Counted from the first letter of the stretch, positions 26,691 through 35,912 are shown. The stretch: DNA of 64,000 nucleotides from Haloarcula rubra (GCF_019599465.1 NZ_RKLR01000007.1:124001-188000), one strand, 5' to 3'. The notes: a model not told the origin generated them from the letters alone. Numbers and translations are program-made.

Positions 26691-28073
26691 ATGACAGCAC
26701 GCCGACGCCGTGTCACCGCGGCCGCCGTGGGGTCGCTCTGTTGGCTCTTCGCCGTCGGGACGGCCAGCGCCCACGGCGGGAGTCTGGCCGCGGGCGGCCG
26801 CGAGTCGCTGACGATTCCGACGTGGCTGTTCCTCTCGACGGGCGGGGCCGCCGTCGGCGCGTCGTTCCTGCTGGCTTCCTTCGTCACCGACCGCTCGTTC
26901 GTCGAGCGCGTCCACAGCTGGGGGACACCGCTCGTCGACGGCGGCGTTCGGATTCCTCGATTGCTCGGCCGCACGGTGGGGCTCCTCGGCCTCGCCGCCG
27001 TCCTCGTCGTCGGCTTTCTCGGCCCGACGACGCCGCGAACCAACCTCGCCATCCTGCTCGTCTGGGTGGGCTGGTGGGCCGGCCTCGCTATGACGACGTA
27101 TCTGGTCGGAAACAGTTGGCGCGTCCTCAACCCCCTCTCGACTCTCGCGCTCGTGCTCCCGTCGCTTGACCGCGACTACCCCGAGCGACTGGGCGCGTGG
27201 CCCAGCGTCGTCGGCCTACTGGCGCTCGTCTGGCTGGAAGTCGTCAGTCCGCTGGCCGACGACGCCCGACTGCTGGCGACGGTCGTCCTGGGATACAGCG
27301 TCCTGACGCTCGCCGGGGCCGTCGTCTTCGGCCGCGAGACGTGGTTCGACGACGTGGACCCGGTCGAGCGCGTCTTCCGGTACTACGGCCGCGTCGCGCC
27401 CGTCGGCCGCCGCGGGGACGGCTCGCTCCACCTCAGACTGCCCGGGATAGCGCTCTCCGAGCGACGACTGGTCGACGGGGCCGACGAGGTGGCGTTCGTC
27501 GTCGCGCTCCTCTGGGTGACCACCTACGACGGCCTCGTGACGACGCCGGGGTGGCGCGACCTGACGACGCCGCTGGTCGACGCGGGCCTCCCGGCGCACC
27601 TCCTGTATCCGCTCGCTCTACTCGCCGGATTTGCCCTCTTTCTGGGCGTCTACCGACTCGCGGTGCGGGCGAGCACGCGGACGGCCGAGACCTACCTCGC
27701 GCCCGACGAACTCGCCGAGCGGTTCGCCCCGCCGCTGCTGGCCATCGCCGCCGGCTACCACTTCGCGCACTATCTGGGCTACTTCCTCTTCCTCGCGCCG
27801 GCATTGGGGGCGGCCACGCTCGCCCCGTTTGCCGACCCCGTGTCGGTCCCCGTCTACCAGCTGCCGGGGTGGTTCGGCGGCGTCGCGCTGGCGTCGGTCG
27901 TCGTCGGCCACCTGCTGGCCATCTGGGTGGCCCACGCGGCCGCGTTCGACCTCTTCCCCTCGCGCTTGCAGGCCATCCGCTCGCAGTACCCGTTCGTCGC
28001 CGTGATGGTGTTCTACACGATGACCAGCCTGTGGGTCGTCTCCCGCCCGGAGGTGCCACTCCCCCACCTATGA
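26691..28073 (+). CDS. polytopic membrane protein resembling 'fenitrothion hydrolase'-type proteins
   Basis: 460 residues. A cleavable-looking N-terminus (LCWLFAVGTASAHGG) is followed by IPTWLFLSTGGAAVGASFLL and about ten more membrane segments. YLVGNSWRVLNPLSTLAL and YHFAHYLGYFLFLAP are the most conserved-looking parts. The AHG...IPTWLF and W-RVLNP pattern resembles bacterial membrane proteins annotated as fenitrothion hydrolase, a name that probably does not describe their cellular role. His residues in AHGG and HFAHYLG could bind metal. It overlaps the next gene by 4 bp and is divergent from cox3. Confidence 0.72.
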   Translation: MTARRRRVTAAAVGSLCWLFAVGTASAHGGSLAAGGRESLTIPTWLFLSTGGAAVGASFLLASFVTDRSFVERVHSWGTPLVDGGVRIPRLLGRTVGLLGLAAVLVVGFLGPTTPRTNLAILLVWVGWWAGLAMTTYLVGNSWRVLNPLSTLALVLPSLDRDYPERLGAWPSVVGLLALVWLEVVSPLADDARLLATVVLGYSVLTLAGAVVFGRETWFDDVDPVERVFRYYGRVAPVGRRGDGSLHLRLPGIALSERRLVDGADEVAFVVALLWVTTYDGLVTTPGWRDLTTPLVDAGLPAHLLYPLALLAGFALFLGVYRLAVRASTRTAETYLAPDELAERFAPPLLAIAAGYHFAHYLGYFLFLAPALGAATLAPFADPVSVPVYQLPGWFGGVALASVVVGHLLAIWVAHAAAFDLFPSRLQAIRSQYPFVAVMVFYTMTSLWVVSRPEVPLPHL

Positions 28074-28330
28074 CCGACCACGACTACGACGTACCCGCCG
28101 ACGCACCGGCCTACGAGTGTGCCTACTGCGACCGCCCGTTCGCCCGCGAGGAGTGGCTGGCGCTCCACCGCGGCCTCGACCACCCCGACGAACTCGACGA
28201 CGACGAGGTGGCGGCGTTCCGGGCGGCCTACGCCGAGGAGGAAGAGGAATTAGGGACGTTCCGCTTGCAGGCGCTTGGCGCGCTCGTGGCGATATACTTC
28301 GTCCTCCTGATGATCTACGCGCTCGTCTGA
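28070..28330 (+). CDS. C2H2 zinc finger with C-terminal membrane anchor (DUF7410-like)
   Basis: 86 residues. A single C2H2 finger (YECAYCDRPFAREEWLALHR and GLDHPDEL: C-x2-C-x12-H-x4-H) is followed by an acidic helix (EEEEELGTFRLQ) and one membrane helix (ALGALVAIYFVLLMIYALV). The ATG overlaps the stop of the preceding membrane protein (ATGA), so the two are coupled and may form a complex, with the finger facing the cytoplasm. A membrane-tethered C2H2 finger is an uncommon design. Confidence 0.82.
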   Translation: MTDHDYDVPADAPAYECAYCDRPFAREEWLALHRGLDHPDELDDDEVAAFRAAYAEEEEELGTFRLQALGALVAIYFVLLMIYALV

Positions 28331-28459
28331 CTGCGGCTCGTCTCTGCTCGGTCTGCCGACCGACCGCTCGGGCCGGAGAGTGCCGGCGGCCGTCGGTGCG
28401 GAACGGCCGACTACGGAGAAGCGACACGTTGATGGGCCGCTGAGCGAGTACACGTAGGC

Positions 28460-28744
28460 ATGGACCTTCGCGTCATCGACAAGTCGGACACGGAACTCTC
28501 TATCGAGATTGCGGGTGAGGACCACACGTTCATGAACGTCATCAAGGGCGCCCTGCTGGAGACGGAGGGCGTCACGGCGGCGACTTACGACGTGAACCCG
28601 GAGCAGTCCGGTGGGCAGACCGACCCCGTGCTGACCATCAAGACGCAGGAGAGCGTCGACGCGCTCGACGCCCTCGAAGACGGCACCGACCGGGTCATCG
28701 AGAAGGCAGACAGCCTCACCGACGCGTTCGAAGCAGCCGCGTAA
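28460..28744 (+). CDS. rpoL: DNA-directed RNA polymerase subunit L (Rpo11)
   Basis: 94 residues, the usual size. [20 protein letters not shown] and [20 protein letters not shown] match Rpo11, the alpha-like small subunit that pairs with Rpo3 to nucleate RNA polymerase assembly. The C-terminal helix [17 protein letters not shown] completes the fold. It stands alone between the C2H2/TM gene and a convergent gene. Confidence 0.96.
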   Translation: MDLRVIDKSDTELSIEIAGEDHTFMNVIKGALLETEGVTAATYDVNPEQSGGQTDPVLTIKTQESVDALDALEDGTDRVIEKADSLTDAFEAAA

Positions 28745-28762
28745 GCTGCCTCTATCCCGTTC

Positions 28763-29623
28763 TCAGCAGACGACGTAGGTGACGAACACGCTGCCGTCCG
28801 GCGCGACGTGGACGTCGACGCCGACGGTGCCCACTTCTGCGGCGCGGAAGCGGTTCCCGCGTTCGACGTAGCTATCGACGAGCGACGACGCCAGCGCCGC
28901 CTCGCTGTCGAAGTCGCTCACCGACCGGCCGGTCCGGTCGTAGGCGACCTGATAGGCGACGACGCTGGGCCGTTCGCAGGCGAGGCCGAACCGCTGGAAG
29001 GCGTCGCGTTCGGGACCCGACCCGTCGCCCGCTCTGGCCGCGACGATAGCCTTGTTGTAGTAGGCCGCGGCGTCGTCTGCGGTGGCGTTCCGGGTCAGCG
29101 CACCGGCGCCCTCGCTGGTCCGGCGTTCGTTCAGCGCGTCGACGTAGGCGTCCTCGGTGGCCGACAGGGAGAGGCCGCCAGCGGTGTCGGCGCTGCCCGG
29201 CGCGTCGGGAATCGCGGGCGGCTCCCCGCCGCCGCCCGCGTCGAAGCCGGGCAGCGGGACGACCCCGACCGCACCGAGTGCGACGACGCCCAGCACGACC
29301 GCCACGAGCGCGTAGCCGGCGACGTACTTCGGTTCGATGATGTCCCGCCAACTCGTGCTGATGTCCGCCATCGGGTCGGTATCGGCCACCCGTTCGCGCT
29401 CGAAGTTCGCGCTCCCACACCGCCTGCAGGGTGGGGAGTTGCGCTGGTGCTGGCGGCCACAGTCCTGACAGACCCAGACGGAGCCACCGTGGACCTCGCC
29501 GTCTGCGGACCGATTCGGGCCGACGGGCTGGACTGCCCGCTCGTACGTGCCGTGGCCGCAGTTGTCACAGGGCGGGTCGTTCTCCTCGTGAGGTTTGCCA
29601 CACCACTCACACCGCCATTCCAT
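28763..29623 (-). CDS. double zinc-ribbon, membrane-anchored CAP-domain protein
   Basis: 286 residues. Two zinc ribbons open the protein: CEWCGKPHEENDPPCDNCGH (about 5-24) and CQDCGRQHQRNSPPCRRCGS (about 52-71). One membrane helix (VAGYALVAVVLGVVALGAVG, about 103) follows, then a Gly/Pro linker and an extracellular domain with EDAYVDALNERRTSEGAGAL, the start of the CAP/SCP1 fold. The end DVHVAPDGSVFVTYVVC is the matching CAP strand pair. It probably senses or binds outside while the ribbons face the cytoplasm. Several haloarchaeal CAP proteins share this layout. Confidence 0.82.
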   Translation of the reverse strand: MEWRCEWCGKPHEENDPPCDNCGHGTYERAVQPVGPNRSADGEVHGGSVWVCQDCGRQHQRNSPPCRRCGSANFERERVADTDPMADISTSWRDIIEPKYVAGYALVAVVLGVVALGAVGVVPLPGFDAGGGGEPPAIPDAPGSADTAGGLSLSATEDAYVDALNERRTSEGAGALTRNATADDAAAYYNKAIVAARAGDGSGPERDAFQRFGLACERPSVVAYQVAYDRTGRSVSDFDSEAALASSLVDSYVERGNRFRAAEVGTVGVDVHVAPDGSVFVTYVVC

Positions 29624-29710
29624 TGGGTAACCGTAGGTGACCGAGATACAAAGAGTGCGCGGAACCGGCGTGTGACAGCGCGGGGGTCAGGTCAACATCC
29701 GCGGCGGCCG

Positions 29711-29855
29711 CCGACCCGTGCTACAACCGGACCGGGATGCCCTTGCTGTCCAGATACCCCGTTCCCACCTTTTTCCGACTCGGGTGCGCCACGGGCGCAC
29801 CACTCGCCGCAAAAACGTGGGCGAAAAAGGCGCGTCGTCGCTCGCTGTGTTCGCT
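29711..29855. repeat. 145-bp tandem repeat, copy 1 (contains hisF tail)
   Basis: First of two head-to-tail 145-bp units. The first ~47 bp match the 3' end of hisF (minus strand encodes KGIPVRF-like tail and stop region). The remaining ~98 bp are an intergenic element with the perfect hairpin GGTGCGCC-acg-GGCGCACC and two T5/A5 tracts. It differs from copy 2 at about seven positions. In minus-strand RNA the T tracts follow GC stems, so it could terminate hisF transcription. Confidence 0.85.
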
Positions 29856-30000
29856 CCGACCCGTGCTACAGTCGAACCGGGATACCCTTGCTGTCCAGAT
29901 ACCCCGTTCCCACCTTTTTCCGACTCGGGTGCGCCACGGGCGCACCACTCGCCGCTAAAACGTGGGCGAAAAAGGCGCGTCGTCGCTCGCGGTGCTCGCT
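29856..30000. repeat. 145-bp tandem repeat, copy 2 (contains hisF tail)
   Basis: Second unit, directly abutting copy 1 and the real hisF end at 30001, whose first ~46 bases are the third, functional copy of the tail. Unit ends are marked by ccgacccgtgctaca at 29711, 29856 and 30001. The spacer part encodes, on the minus strand, an RRAFFAHV...-type peptide that I recall as a common spurious translation of a haloarchaeal intergenic element. Confidence 0.85.
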
Positions 30001-30010
30001 CCGACCCGTG

Positions 30011-30826
30011 CTACAACCTGACCGGGATGCCCTTGCTGTCCAGATACTCCTTCGTCTCCGCGATGGAGTACTCGCCGAAGTGGAAGATGGAGGCCGCGAG
30101 GCCGGCGTCTGCGCCGGCGTCGACGAAAACCTCCTCCATGTCCGCGGGACTTCCACACCCCGAGGAGGCGATGACGGGCGTCGAGACGGCGTCACAGACC
30201 GCTTTCATCAGCGGGATGTCGTAGCCGTCCTTGGTGCCGTCGGCGTCGATAGAGTTGACGAAAATCTCGCCGGCCCCGCGTTCCTCGGCCTCCATCGCCC
30301 ACGCGACGGCGTCCAGACCGGTGCCCTCGCGCCCGCCCTTGACGGTGCACTCGAACCAGCAGGACTCGCCGTCCACCTCGACGTAGTGCTCGCCCTCGTC
30401 GTCGAAGCGCCGGCGTGCGTCCAGCGAGATGACGATGCACTGACTGCCGAAGGCGGCGGCGCCCTCCTCTATGAGTTCCGGCTCCGCGATGGCCCCGGAG
30501 TTGATGGACACCTTGTCTGCGCCCGCCCGCAGGGTCTCCTTGATATCCTCGCGGGTGCGGATGCCGCCGCCGACCGTGAGGGGAATGAACACCTCGTCCG
30601 CGACGGCGGAGACGGTCTCGAGCATCGTCTCGCGGCCCTCGGCCGAGGCGGTGATGTCCAGAAAGACGAACTCGTCGGCCCCGGACTCGTTGTAGGCTTT
30701 CGCCATCTCGACCGGGTCCCCGGTGTACTCCAGGTCCTCGAAGTTGACGCCGGTGTAGACGGCGGCCTCCCCGTTCTCGTCGACGTCCACGTCGATACAG
30801 GGGATGATGCGTTTCGTGAGCGTCAT
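30011..30826 (-). CDS. hisF: imidazole glycerol phosphate synthase cyclase subunit
   Basis: 271 residues, a (beta/alpha)8 barrel. [19 protein letters not shown] carries the first catalytic Asp, [20 protein letters not shown] and [14 protein letters not shown] the phosphate-binding loops, and [12 protein letters not shown] the second half-barrel. It closes the imidazole ring using ammonia from HisH in histidine synthesis, also releasing AICAR. hisH is not in the window. The C-terminal [11 protein letters not shown] is duplicated twice just downstream in tandem repeats. Confidence 0.97.
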   Translation of the reverse strand: MTLTKRIIPCIDVDVDENGEAAVYTGVNFEDLEYTGDPVEMAKAYNESGADEFVFLDITASAEGRETMLETVSAVADEVFIPLTVGGGIRTREDIKETLRAGADKVSINSGAIAEPELIEEGAAAFGSQCIVISLDARRRFDDEGEHYVEVDGESCWFECTVKGGREGTGLDAVAWAMEAEERGAGEIFVNSIDADGTKDGYDIPLMKAVCDAVSTPVIASSGCGSPADMEEVFVDAGADAGLAASIFHFGEYSIAETKEYLDSKGIPVRL

Positions 30827-30889
30827 CTGATACCCGCACCTTTGCCACAGGGCCGTTTGACGGTTTCGGCTGGCGCAATTCGCGGGCAG

Positions 30890-31969
30890 TCAGTCCCGCG
30901 AGAGCGCGAACAGGCCGTCGTGACTCCCGACGAAGACGCGGTCGCCGTCCACCGCCGGCGTGACGGAACTGTACCCGACCGCGACCGACCAGCGCTGTTC
31001 GCCGTCGGCCAGCGAGACGGCGTAGCAGTTGCCGTCGTTGCTCCCGACGTAGGCCGTCCCGCCGCCGGGCGCGACGGCCGGTTGGGTCACCAGCCAGTCG
31101 TCGGCGTCGAAACGCCACCGCTGTGTGCCCGTGTCCCGGCGGTGGGCGTGGAGCGACCCGCTGGCCGTGCCGAGCAACACCGTGTCGTCTGTCACCACCG
31201 GCCGACTGTCGGCCAGCGCCTGTCCGGTGTCGATCCGCCAGCGCTCGCGCCCGTCGGCCGCGTCCAGTGCCACCAACTCGCCCCGGTCGTCCTCGGGGAC
31301 GCTCGTCGCGACGTACACCGTGCCGTCGACGAGCGTGGGCGTCTGGATCCGGTGGCCGCCGAGGTCGTTGCGCCACCGCTCGGTGCCGTCGGCGGCGTCC
31401 AGCGCGTAGACGGTGCCGGCGTCGCTCCCGACGACGACAGTCTCCGCCGTCGCCCCCGGGGGTGTGAGTCCGTCGGCGTCGTCGAGGGCCGTCCACCGGA
31501 CCGTGCCGTCCGCGCCGTCGAGGGCCGTCAGGCCGCCGCCGCTCACGTACAACCGGCCGTCGACAGTGGTAATCGACTCCAGCGACGCCACGTCCGGCGT
31601 CTCCCAGAGGACGCTCCCGTCGTCGACTCGGAACGCCTGCACACGCCCACAGCCAGCGACGTACGCGCGGTCGGTGCCGCCGGCGTCGCCGACGGCGAGG
31701 CCCGAATCGTAGCAGACGGTATCGCCGGGGTCGTCCAGCAGAACGCGCCAGCGTTCGGTTCCGTCGGCGCGGAAGGATAGCGCGCGCCACATCGTCAGGA
31801 CCGTGAGCGTCCCGTCCGCGGGAGCCAGCGCACCGATGGTGCCCTCCGTCTGGACGTACCAGTCGATGCGTTCGTGGCGCCGGCCGGTCACTCGGTCCAG
31901 ACAACCGGCGACGCTCGCGGTCCCGAGGCCGCCGACCGTCGTCAGCAGGCGTCGTCGCGTGTACTCCAT
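30890..31969 (-). CDS. Tat lipoprotein with PQQ-type beta-propeller
   Basis: 359 residues from ATG at 31969. A twin-Arg start (YTRRRLLTTVGGLG) ends in lipobox VAGC. The rest is a repeated propeller with blades such as TVYALDAADGTERWRNDLG, LVALDAADGRERWRIDTG and CYAVSLADGEQRWSV, the AxDxxTGxxxW pattern of PQQ-repeat/BamB-like proteins. It sits on the outer membrane face. Such proteins may scaffold or bind partners; no PQQ-dependent dehydrogenase residues are evident. Confidence 0.87.
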   Translation of the reverse strand: MEYTRRRLLTTVGGLGTASVAGCLDRVTGRRHERIDWYVQTEGTIGALAPADGTLTVLTMWRALSFRADGTERWRVLLDDPGDTVCYDSGLAVGDAGGTDRAYVAGCGRVQAFRVDDGSVLWETPDVASLESITTVDGRLYVSGGGLTALDGADGTVRWTALDDADGLTPPGATAETVVVGSDAGTVYALDAADGTERWRNDLGGHRIQTPTLVDGTVYVATSVPEDDRGELVALDAADGRERWRIDTGQALADSRPVVTDDTVLLGTASGSLHAHRRDTGTQRWRFDADDWLVTQPAVAPGGGTAYVGSNDGNCYAVSLADGEQRWSVAVGYSSVTPAVDGDRVFVGSHDGLFALSRD

Positions 31970-32074
31970 AGCCACTATCGACTCGGTACCGGAAAGTGCC
32001 TTCAGGTAGCTCAAACCCGGCTTTGACCGAGCGAATCCGACAGTTACAGGTAGGAGTCTCCAGAACGCCCGTCC

Positions 32075-32266
32075 ATGGGAGACGACCACCACGCCGAGGA
32101 CCGTCCCGAGTTCGACCCCGAGAACGTCGACCTGCCGTCGAAGGAGCCGCCGCTTCGCGAGACGGCGCCCCAGAGCGAGTTCACGACGTCGCAGGTGTCG
32201 ACGGGCGCCGTCGTCGCACTCGTCGGCCTCGCGCTCACGTTCGGTATCGCGTTCGCGCTGGTCTAG
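32075..32266 (+). CDS. small tail-anchored membrane protein (DUF7550-like)
   Basis: 63 residues. A polar, acidic head (DDHHAEDRPEFDPENVDLPS) is followed by one helix (STGAVVALVGLALTFGIAFALV) at the very C-terminus. It lies divergent from the propeller lipoprotein gene (105 bp between starts) and convergent with purL. Conserved in haloarchaea from memory; function unknown. Confidence 0.72.
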   Translation: MGDDHHAEDRPEFDPENVDLPSKEPPLRETAPQSEFTTSQVSTGAVVALVGLALTFGIAFALV

Positions 32267-32311
32267 ACCACCGCTCTCTCTTACTGTTCTAAAAGACCGC
32301 GGAGCCGCCGT

Positions 32312-34477
32312 TCAGGCCAGTTCGTCGTCGATGGTCGACCGGAGGTCCGCGATTTCGCCCGCGTGGTACTGGAGCCGCTCGTCCTCGACGGTGAGCGAGA
32401 GGTGGTTCGAGCCGTCGGCCTCGCCCAGTTCCGTCACCGGGGCGACGCCGTCGAACGCTTCTCGCACCGCCGCGGGGTCGGTCGTCTCGAAGACGACGCG
32501 GCCCGGCCGTTCGTTGAACAGGAGACGCTTCTGGGTGCCGCGGTCGACCGTCTCTATCTCGATGCTAGCGCCGGCGTCCTCGTGGACCATCTCAGCGAGT
32601 GCCACTGCGAGGCCGCCGTGGCTCACGTCGTGGCTGGCGAGGACGTGGTCCTCGTCGGCCACGTCCGCGATGGTCTCGACGAGGATCGTCGGGTCCGCGG
32701 GGAGTTCCGGGAAGGCGTCGGTGCCGCCGAAGGTGGCGGTGTACTCGGAGCCACCGAGACGCGGGTCGGCCTCGCCTTCGAGGGCGGTGTCGCCGACGAC
32801 GACGAGGGTGCCCTCGCCCGACAGCTCCATCGGCGGGGCGTCGTACCCCTCCTTGACGCCGACCAGCGCGAGCGTCGGCGTCGGCGGGATGGGGCCGGCC
32901 ACGGAGTCGTTGTACAGCGAGACGTTGCCGCCGACGACGGGCACGTCTAAGTCGCTGCACATGTCCGCGAGGCCGTCGACGATGCCCTTGAAGCCGCCGT
33001 AGACGTCCGGTTTCTCGGGGTTGCCACCGTTCAGGCAGTCGACGGCGGCGTGGGGAATCGCGCCTTTCGCGGCGACGTTGGTGGCGTTCTCCAGCGCCAC
33101 GGCGCGGGCCCCCTCGTAGGGCGCGGCGTCGGTCCAGTTGGGGTCGGCGCCGGCGGAGAAGGCCAGTCCGGTGCCGGCCTCACGAATCGCGAGGAGGGCG
33201 GCGTCGTCGCCCGGCAGGACGCTCGTGCGGACCTGCACCTCGTGGTCGTACTGGCGGTAGACCCACCGTTTGGAGGCGGTGTTGGGGCTGGCGACGATGC
33301 GCTCGAACGCTTCCGAGAGGTCGACGGTCGGGAGGTCACGCTCCTGTTCGGGCGGGGCCTCGCTCGGCAGGTCGTTCATCGGGGCGCCGTCGCCGAGGAA
33401 CTCCGCCTCGACGTCGACGACCGTCTCGCCCTCGAAGGTGCAGACGTAGTTCGTCCCGGGTTCGGTGAGTTCGCCGATGACCGAACAACCGAGGTCGTAG
33501 CGCTCGGCGAGTTCGGCCACGCGGTCGACGTTCTCGGGCGCGACCTCGTACACCATGCGCTCCTGACTCTCGGCGAGCAGGTACTCCATGGCGTTCATGT
33601 TGGGTTCGCGCTCGTGGACGCGGTCCAGTTCGATGGTCGCGCCGAGGCCGCCCTTCGCGACGAGTTCGGAGGACGCGCCGCCCAGTCCGGCCGCCCCGAG
33701 GTCACGGGCCGACTCGACGAGGTCCTCGTCCAGCAGGGCTTCGTTGCACTCGATGAGGAGTTTCTCCGTGTAGGGGTCACCGACCTGCACGGCGGGGCGG
33801 TCCTCCGTCTCGGCGTCCTCCGCGAGGTCCTCGCTGGCGAAGGAGGCCCCGCCGAGGCCGTCGCGACCGGTGGAGTTACCCACGAGGACGAGTTTGTTGC
33901 CCGGTTCCTGCGCTTCGGCGGTGATGGTGCGCTCGGGCTCCATCAGGCCGATGCAGGAGACGTTGACGAGGGGGTTGCCCTCGTAGTCGTCGTGGAACGC
34001 GACCGACCCGGTGACCGTCGGGACGCCGATGCAGTTGCCGTAGTGAGAGATACCCTCGACGACGCCCTCGAAGAGGTAGCGGGAGTGTTCGCGCTCGAAG
34101 TCGCCGAAGTACAGGCAGTCCGCGAGCGCGATGGGGTACGCGCCCATCGAGAGGGTGTCGCGGACGATGCCGCCGACGCCGGTGGCGGCGCCGTCGAACG
34201 GGTCGACGTAGGAGGGGTGGTTGTGGGACTCGACGCCCATGGTGATGTACATCTCCTCGCCGTCGCCGTGGCTCGGGAGCGAGACGACTGCGGCGTCGTC
34301 GCCGGGGCCGATGACGACCTGTTCTCCCTCGGAGTCGAACGCCGTCAGGAGCGGTCGAGAGGAGCGATAGGCGCAGTGCTCGCTCCAGAGGTTCTCGAAG
34401 AGAGCGGCCTCCGCCCGGGTGGGCTCCCGACCGATTTCGTCGACCACGATGTCGTGGTCCGCGTCGGACAGGCTCAT
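32312..34477 (-). CDS. purL: phosphoribosylformylglycinamidine synthase subunit PurL
   Basis: 721 residues, the small PurL that works with separate PurQ and Pur[36 protein letters not shown] and [21 protein letters not shown] in the first half are mirrored by WRKYDHEVQ-like [22 protein letters not shown] and [16 protein letters not shown] in the second, giving the internal pseudo-dimer with its ATP site. It makes FGAM in purine synthesis. The start ATG at 34477 gives [12 protein letters not shown]. purQ and purS are not adjacent. Confidence 0.98.
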   Translation of the reverse strand: MSLSDADHDIVVDEIGREPTRAEAALFENLWSEHCAYRSSRPLLTAFDSEGEQVVIGPGDDAAVVSLPSHGDGEEMYITMGVESHNHPSYVDPFDGAATGVGGIVRDTLSMGAYPIALADCLYFGDFEREHSRYLFEGVVEGISHYGNCIGVPTVTGSVAFHDDYEGNPLVNVSCIGLMEPERTITAEAQEPGNKLVLVGNSTGRDGLGGASFASEDLAEDAETEDRPAVQVGDPYTEKLLIECNEALLDEDLVESARDLGAAGLGGASSELVAKGGLGATIELDRVHEREPNMNAMEYLLAESQERMVYEVAPENVDRVAELAERYDLGCSVIGELTEPGTNYVCTFEGETVVDVEAEFLGDGAPMNDLPSEAPPEQERDLPTVDLSEAFERIVASPNTASKRWVYRQYDHEVQVRTSVLPGDDAALLAIREAGTGLAFSAGADPNWTDAAPYEGARAVALENATNVAAKGAIPHAAVDCLNGGNPEKPDVYGGFKGIVDGLADMCSDLDVPVVGGNVSLYNDSVAGPIPPTPTLALVGVKEGYDAPPMELSGEGTLVVVGDTALEGEADPRLGGSEYTATFGGTDAFPELPADPTILVETIADVADEDHVLASHDVSHGGLAVALAEMVHEDAGASIEIETVDRGTQKRLLFNERPGRVVFETTDPAAVREAFDGVAPVTELGEADGSNHLSLTVEDERLQYHAGEIADLRSTIDDELA

Positions 34478-34536
34478 TAGGTGGTCGTGGCTCCCGGCCG
34501 GCTAAATCGCTTTCCATGCGCCGGCGTGGCCGGCCG

Positions 34537-34842
34537 CTACTCCACGACGTAGGACCGGTGCTCGCCGCGGCTCTCTGTGTCGACGAACCGATAGCGGTGT
34601 GCGTCCTCCAGTCGACCCGCGAAGGCGGCGTCGGCGGCCCCCTCGATGTCGTAGGCCTCCTCGGCTCCGACGAACCCCTCGGCCCGGAGCCGGTCGACGA
34701 CCGAGGCCGGCAGGGTTTTGTCGGCGTCGCACTCGACGACCAGCAGACGGTCGGTGAAGCTCTTGGCCGTCCAGGCGTCGGCGACCTCCGGCCGGTCGGT
34801 GAGGGCCTCGGCCAGCGACCGGGCCCGTCGCTCGCGGTCCAT
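34537..34842 (-). CDS. conserved haloarchaeal protein, uncharacterised
   Basis: 101 residues, soluble, mixed alpha/beta (ARSLAEALTDRPEVADAWTA, DRLLVVECDADKTLPASVVD, HRYRFVDTESRGEHRSYVVE). No metal or catalytic motif. It is 59 bp upstream of purL on the same strand, but a link to purine synthesis is not indicated. The overall pattern suggests a compact two-layer fold. Confidence 0.65.
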   Translation of the reverse strand: MDRERRARSLAEALTDRPEVADAWTAKSFTDRLLVVECDADKTLPASVVDRLRAEGFVGAEEAYDIEGAADAAFAGRLEDAHRYRFVDTESRGEHRSYVVE

Positions 34843-34897
34843 GACCGACCGTACGCGACCCGCTCGGGAGTCGTCGGTCCCGAAGGCGTTCGCCCCC

Positions 34898-35452
34898 TCA
34901 GAACGGCGTCTCTACGTCCGTCTCGTCCGGTAGGTCGTCGCCGTCGTCGGCCACCTGCTCCGGTATCTCGCCGGTCTCACGGTAGCTCTCCTCCAACTGT
35001 CGCAGTTTGCCGTTGATGGCGACGCTCTGGTGGTGCATCGGGTCGACGCGCACTTTCACGAGGTCGTACTCGTGGCGGTCCGCGAGGCCGTTCCACGCCC
35101 GGAACGCGCCGACGGTGAGCGTGTCGCTCTGCGGGCAGAACTCCGTGGTCGGCGTGAACTCGGCCCGCAGGACCGCCGGGTCGTCGGCCTCGCGAGCGTA
35201 CCGGAACCCGGCGTCGGGATGGCGGTGGTCCAAGTTCAGTCGAGCGAGGTTGTAGCCGAAGGTCATGTCGTAGACGCCGCGTTCGGCGAACAGGGCCATC
35301 GTGAGGCGGTGGAAGGCGGCGTGGTCGGCACTGGTTAGCACGTCGTGGCCGTCGAGGAACTCGTCCGGGTCGGGGACGTGTTCGGGCGCGAACGCGTCGT
35401 AGCCGTCGAAGCCGGTGTCGTCACCGCCGCGGATGCCGGAGAGGAAGCTCAT
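34898..35452 (-). CDS. haloarchaeal DUF7998-like protein with MIP18/DUF59-like segment
   Basis: 184 residues. After YDAFAPEHVPDPDEFLDGHD and a helical middle, the segment LRAEFTPTTEFCPQSDTLTV followed by VKVRVDPMHHQSVAINGKL resembles the T-x-x-x-C-P and V-x-V-hydrophobic pattern of MIP18/DUF59 iron-sulfur assembly factors. The single Cys and HH pair could bind metal. It is divergent from a cupin gene around a shared CGAAC-N2-GTTCG palindrome exactly midway between the two ATGs, so it belongs to the NO/denitrification island. The FeS role is inference. Confidence 0.62.
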   Translation of the reverse strand: MSFLSGIRGGDDTGFDGYDAFAPEHVPDPDEFLDGHDVLTSADHAAFHRLTMALFAERGVYDMTFGYNLARLNLDHRHPDAGFRYAREADDPAVLRAEFTPTTEFCPQSDTLTVGAFRAWNGLADRHEYDLVKVRVDPMHHQSVAINGKLRQLEESYRETGEIPEQVADDGDDLPDETDVETPF

Positions 35453-35490
35453 AGGGGGACCTACTCAGGTAATCGCACAGACAGTGTCCC

Positions 35491-35502
35491 CGAACACGTT
35501 CG
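35491..35502. promoter_or_regulatory. NarO-type inverted repeat, site 1 (shared by divergent genes)
   Basis: CGAACACGTTCG (with flanking C and G making a 14-bp CCGAAC-AC-GTTCGG). It is exactly 38 nt from both the minus-strand start at 35452 and the plus-strand start at 35541. No clear TATA box lies between it and either start, as expected for activator-dependent promoters. Confidence 0.72.
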
Positions 35503-35540
35503 GCGGAACCCCCTCCGGCGACGGCGGCCGACAGTCGCGT

Positions 35541-35912
35541 ATGGTCACCACTAGCCTCGACGCGGAACGCGCGTACGTCGAGGACGGGTTCTCTGCACAG
35601 ACGATTCACGAGACGGAGCGCCAGAAAGTCGTGCTGGGCTACTTCGAACCGGGTCAGTTCATCCCGGTCCACGCGCCGGACAGCGACGTGGCGATAACCG
35701 TCCTCAGCGGCGAGGGGACGGTCCGCGACGGCGACGACGAGTACTCGGTGGAGTCCGGCGACGTGGTGGCGGTTCCAGCAGGCGACGAACGCGGCATCAG
35801 AGCGGACGGAGGCCGACTCGAAGCGACGCTGGTCACCGCGCCGCCGCCGACCGACGCCGAACACGACCCGGTGCGACGAGGGCTGAAGCGAGGCGAGTTC
35901 GACCCCGAGTGA
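35541..35912 (+). CDS. cupin-domain protein
   Basis: 123 residues. PGQFIPVHAPDSDVAITVLS and VRDGDDEYSVESGDVVAVPA are the two cupin motifs of a single-barrel protein. Motif 1 retains only one clear His (H in PVHAP), so metal binding may be weak. Co-located with DUF2249 and cupin genes in the NO island, it may bind a small ligand or act as a redox/NO-related sensor. The ATG at 35541 is 38 nt after the inverted repeat. Confidence 0.8.
   Translation: MVTTSLDAERAYVEDGFSAQTIHETERQKVVLGYFEPGQFIPVHAPDSDVAITVLSGEGTVRDGDDEYSVESGDVVAVPAGDERGIRADGGRLEATLVTAPPPTDAEHDPVRRGLKRGEFDPE

Noticed and set aside
28808..31780. A 990-codon plus-strand open frame across 28.8-31.8 kb
   Set aside because: It runs antisense to a CAP-domain gene, the repeats, hisF and the propeller gene. 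Composition is that of a shadow frame in GC-rich DNA; no domain is recognisable.
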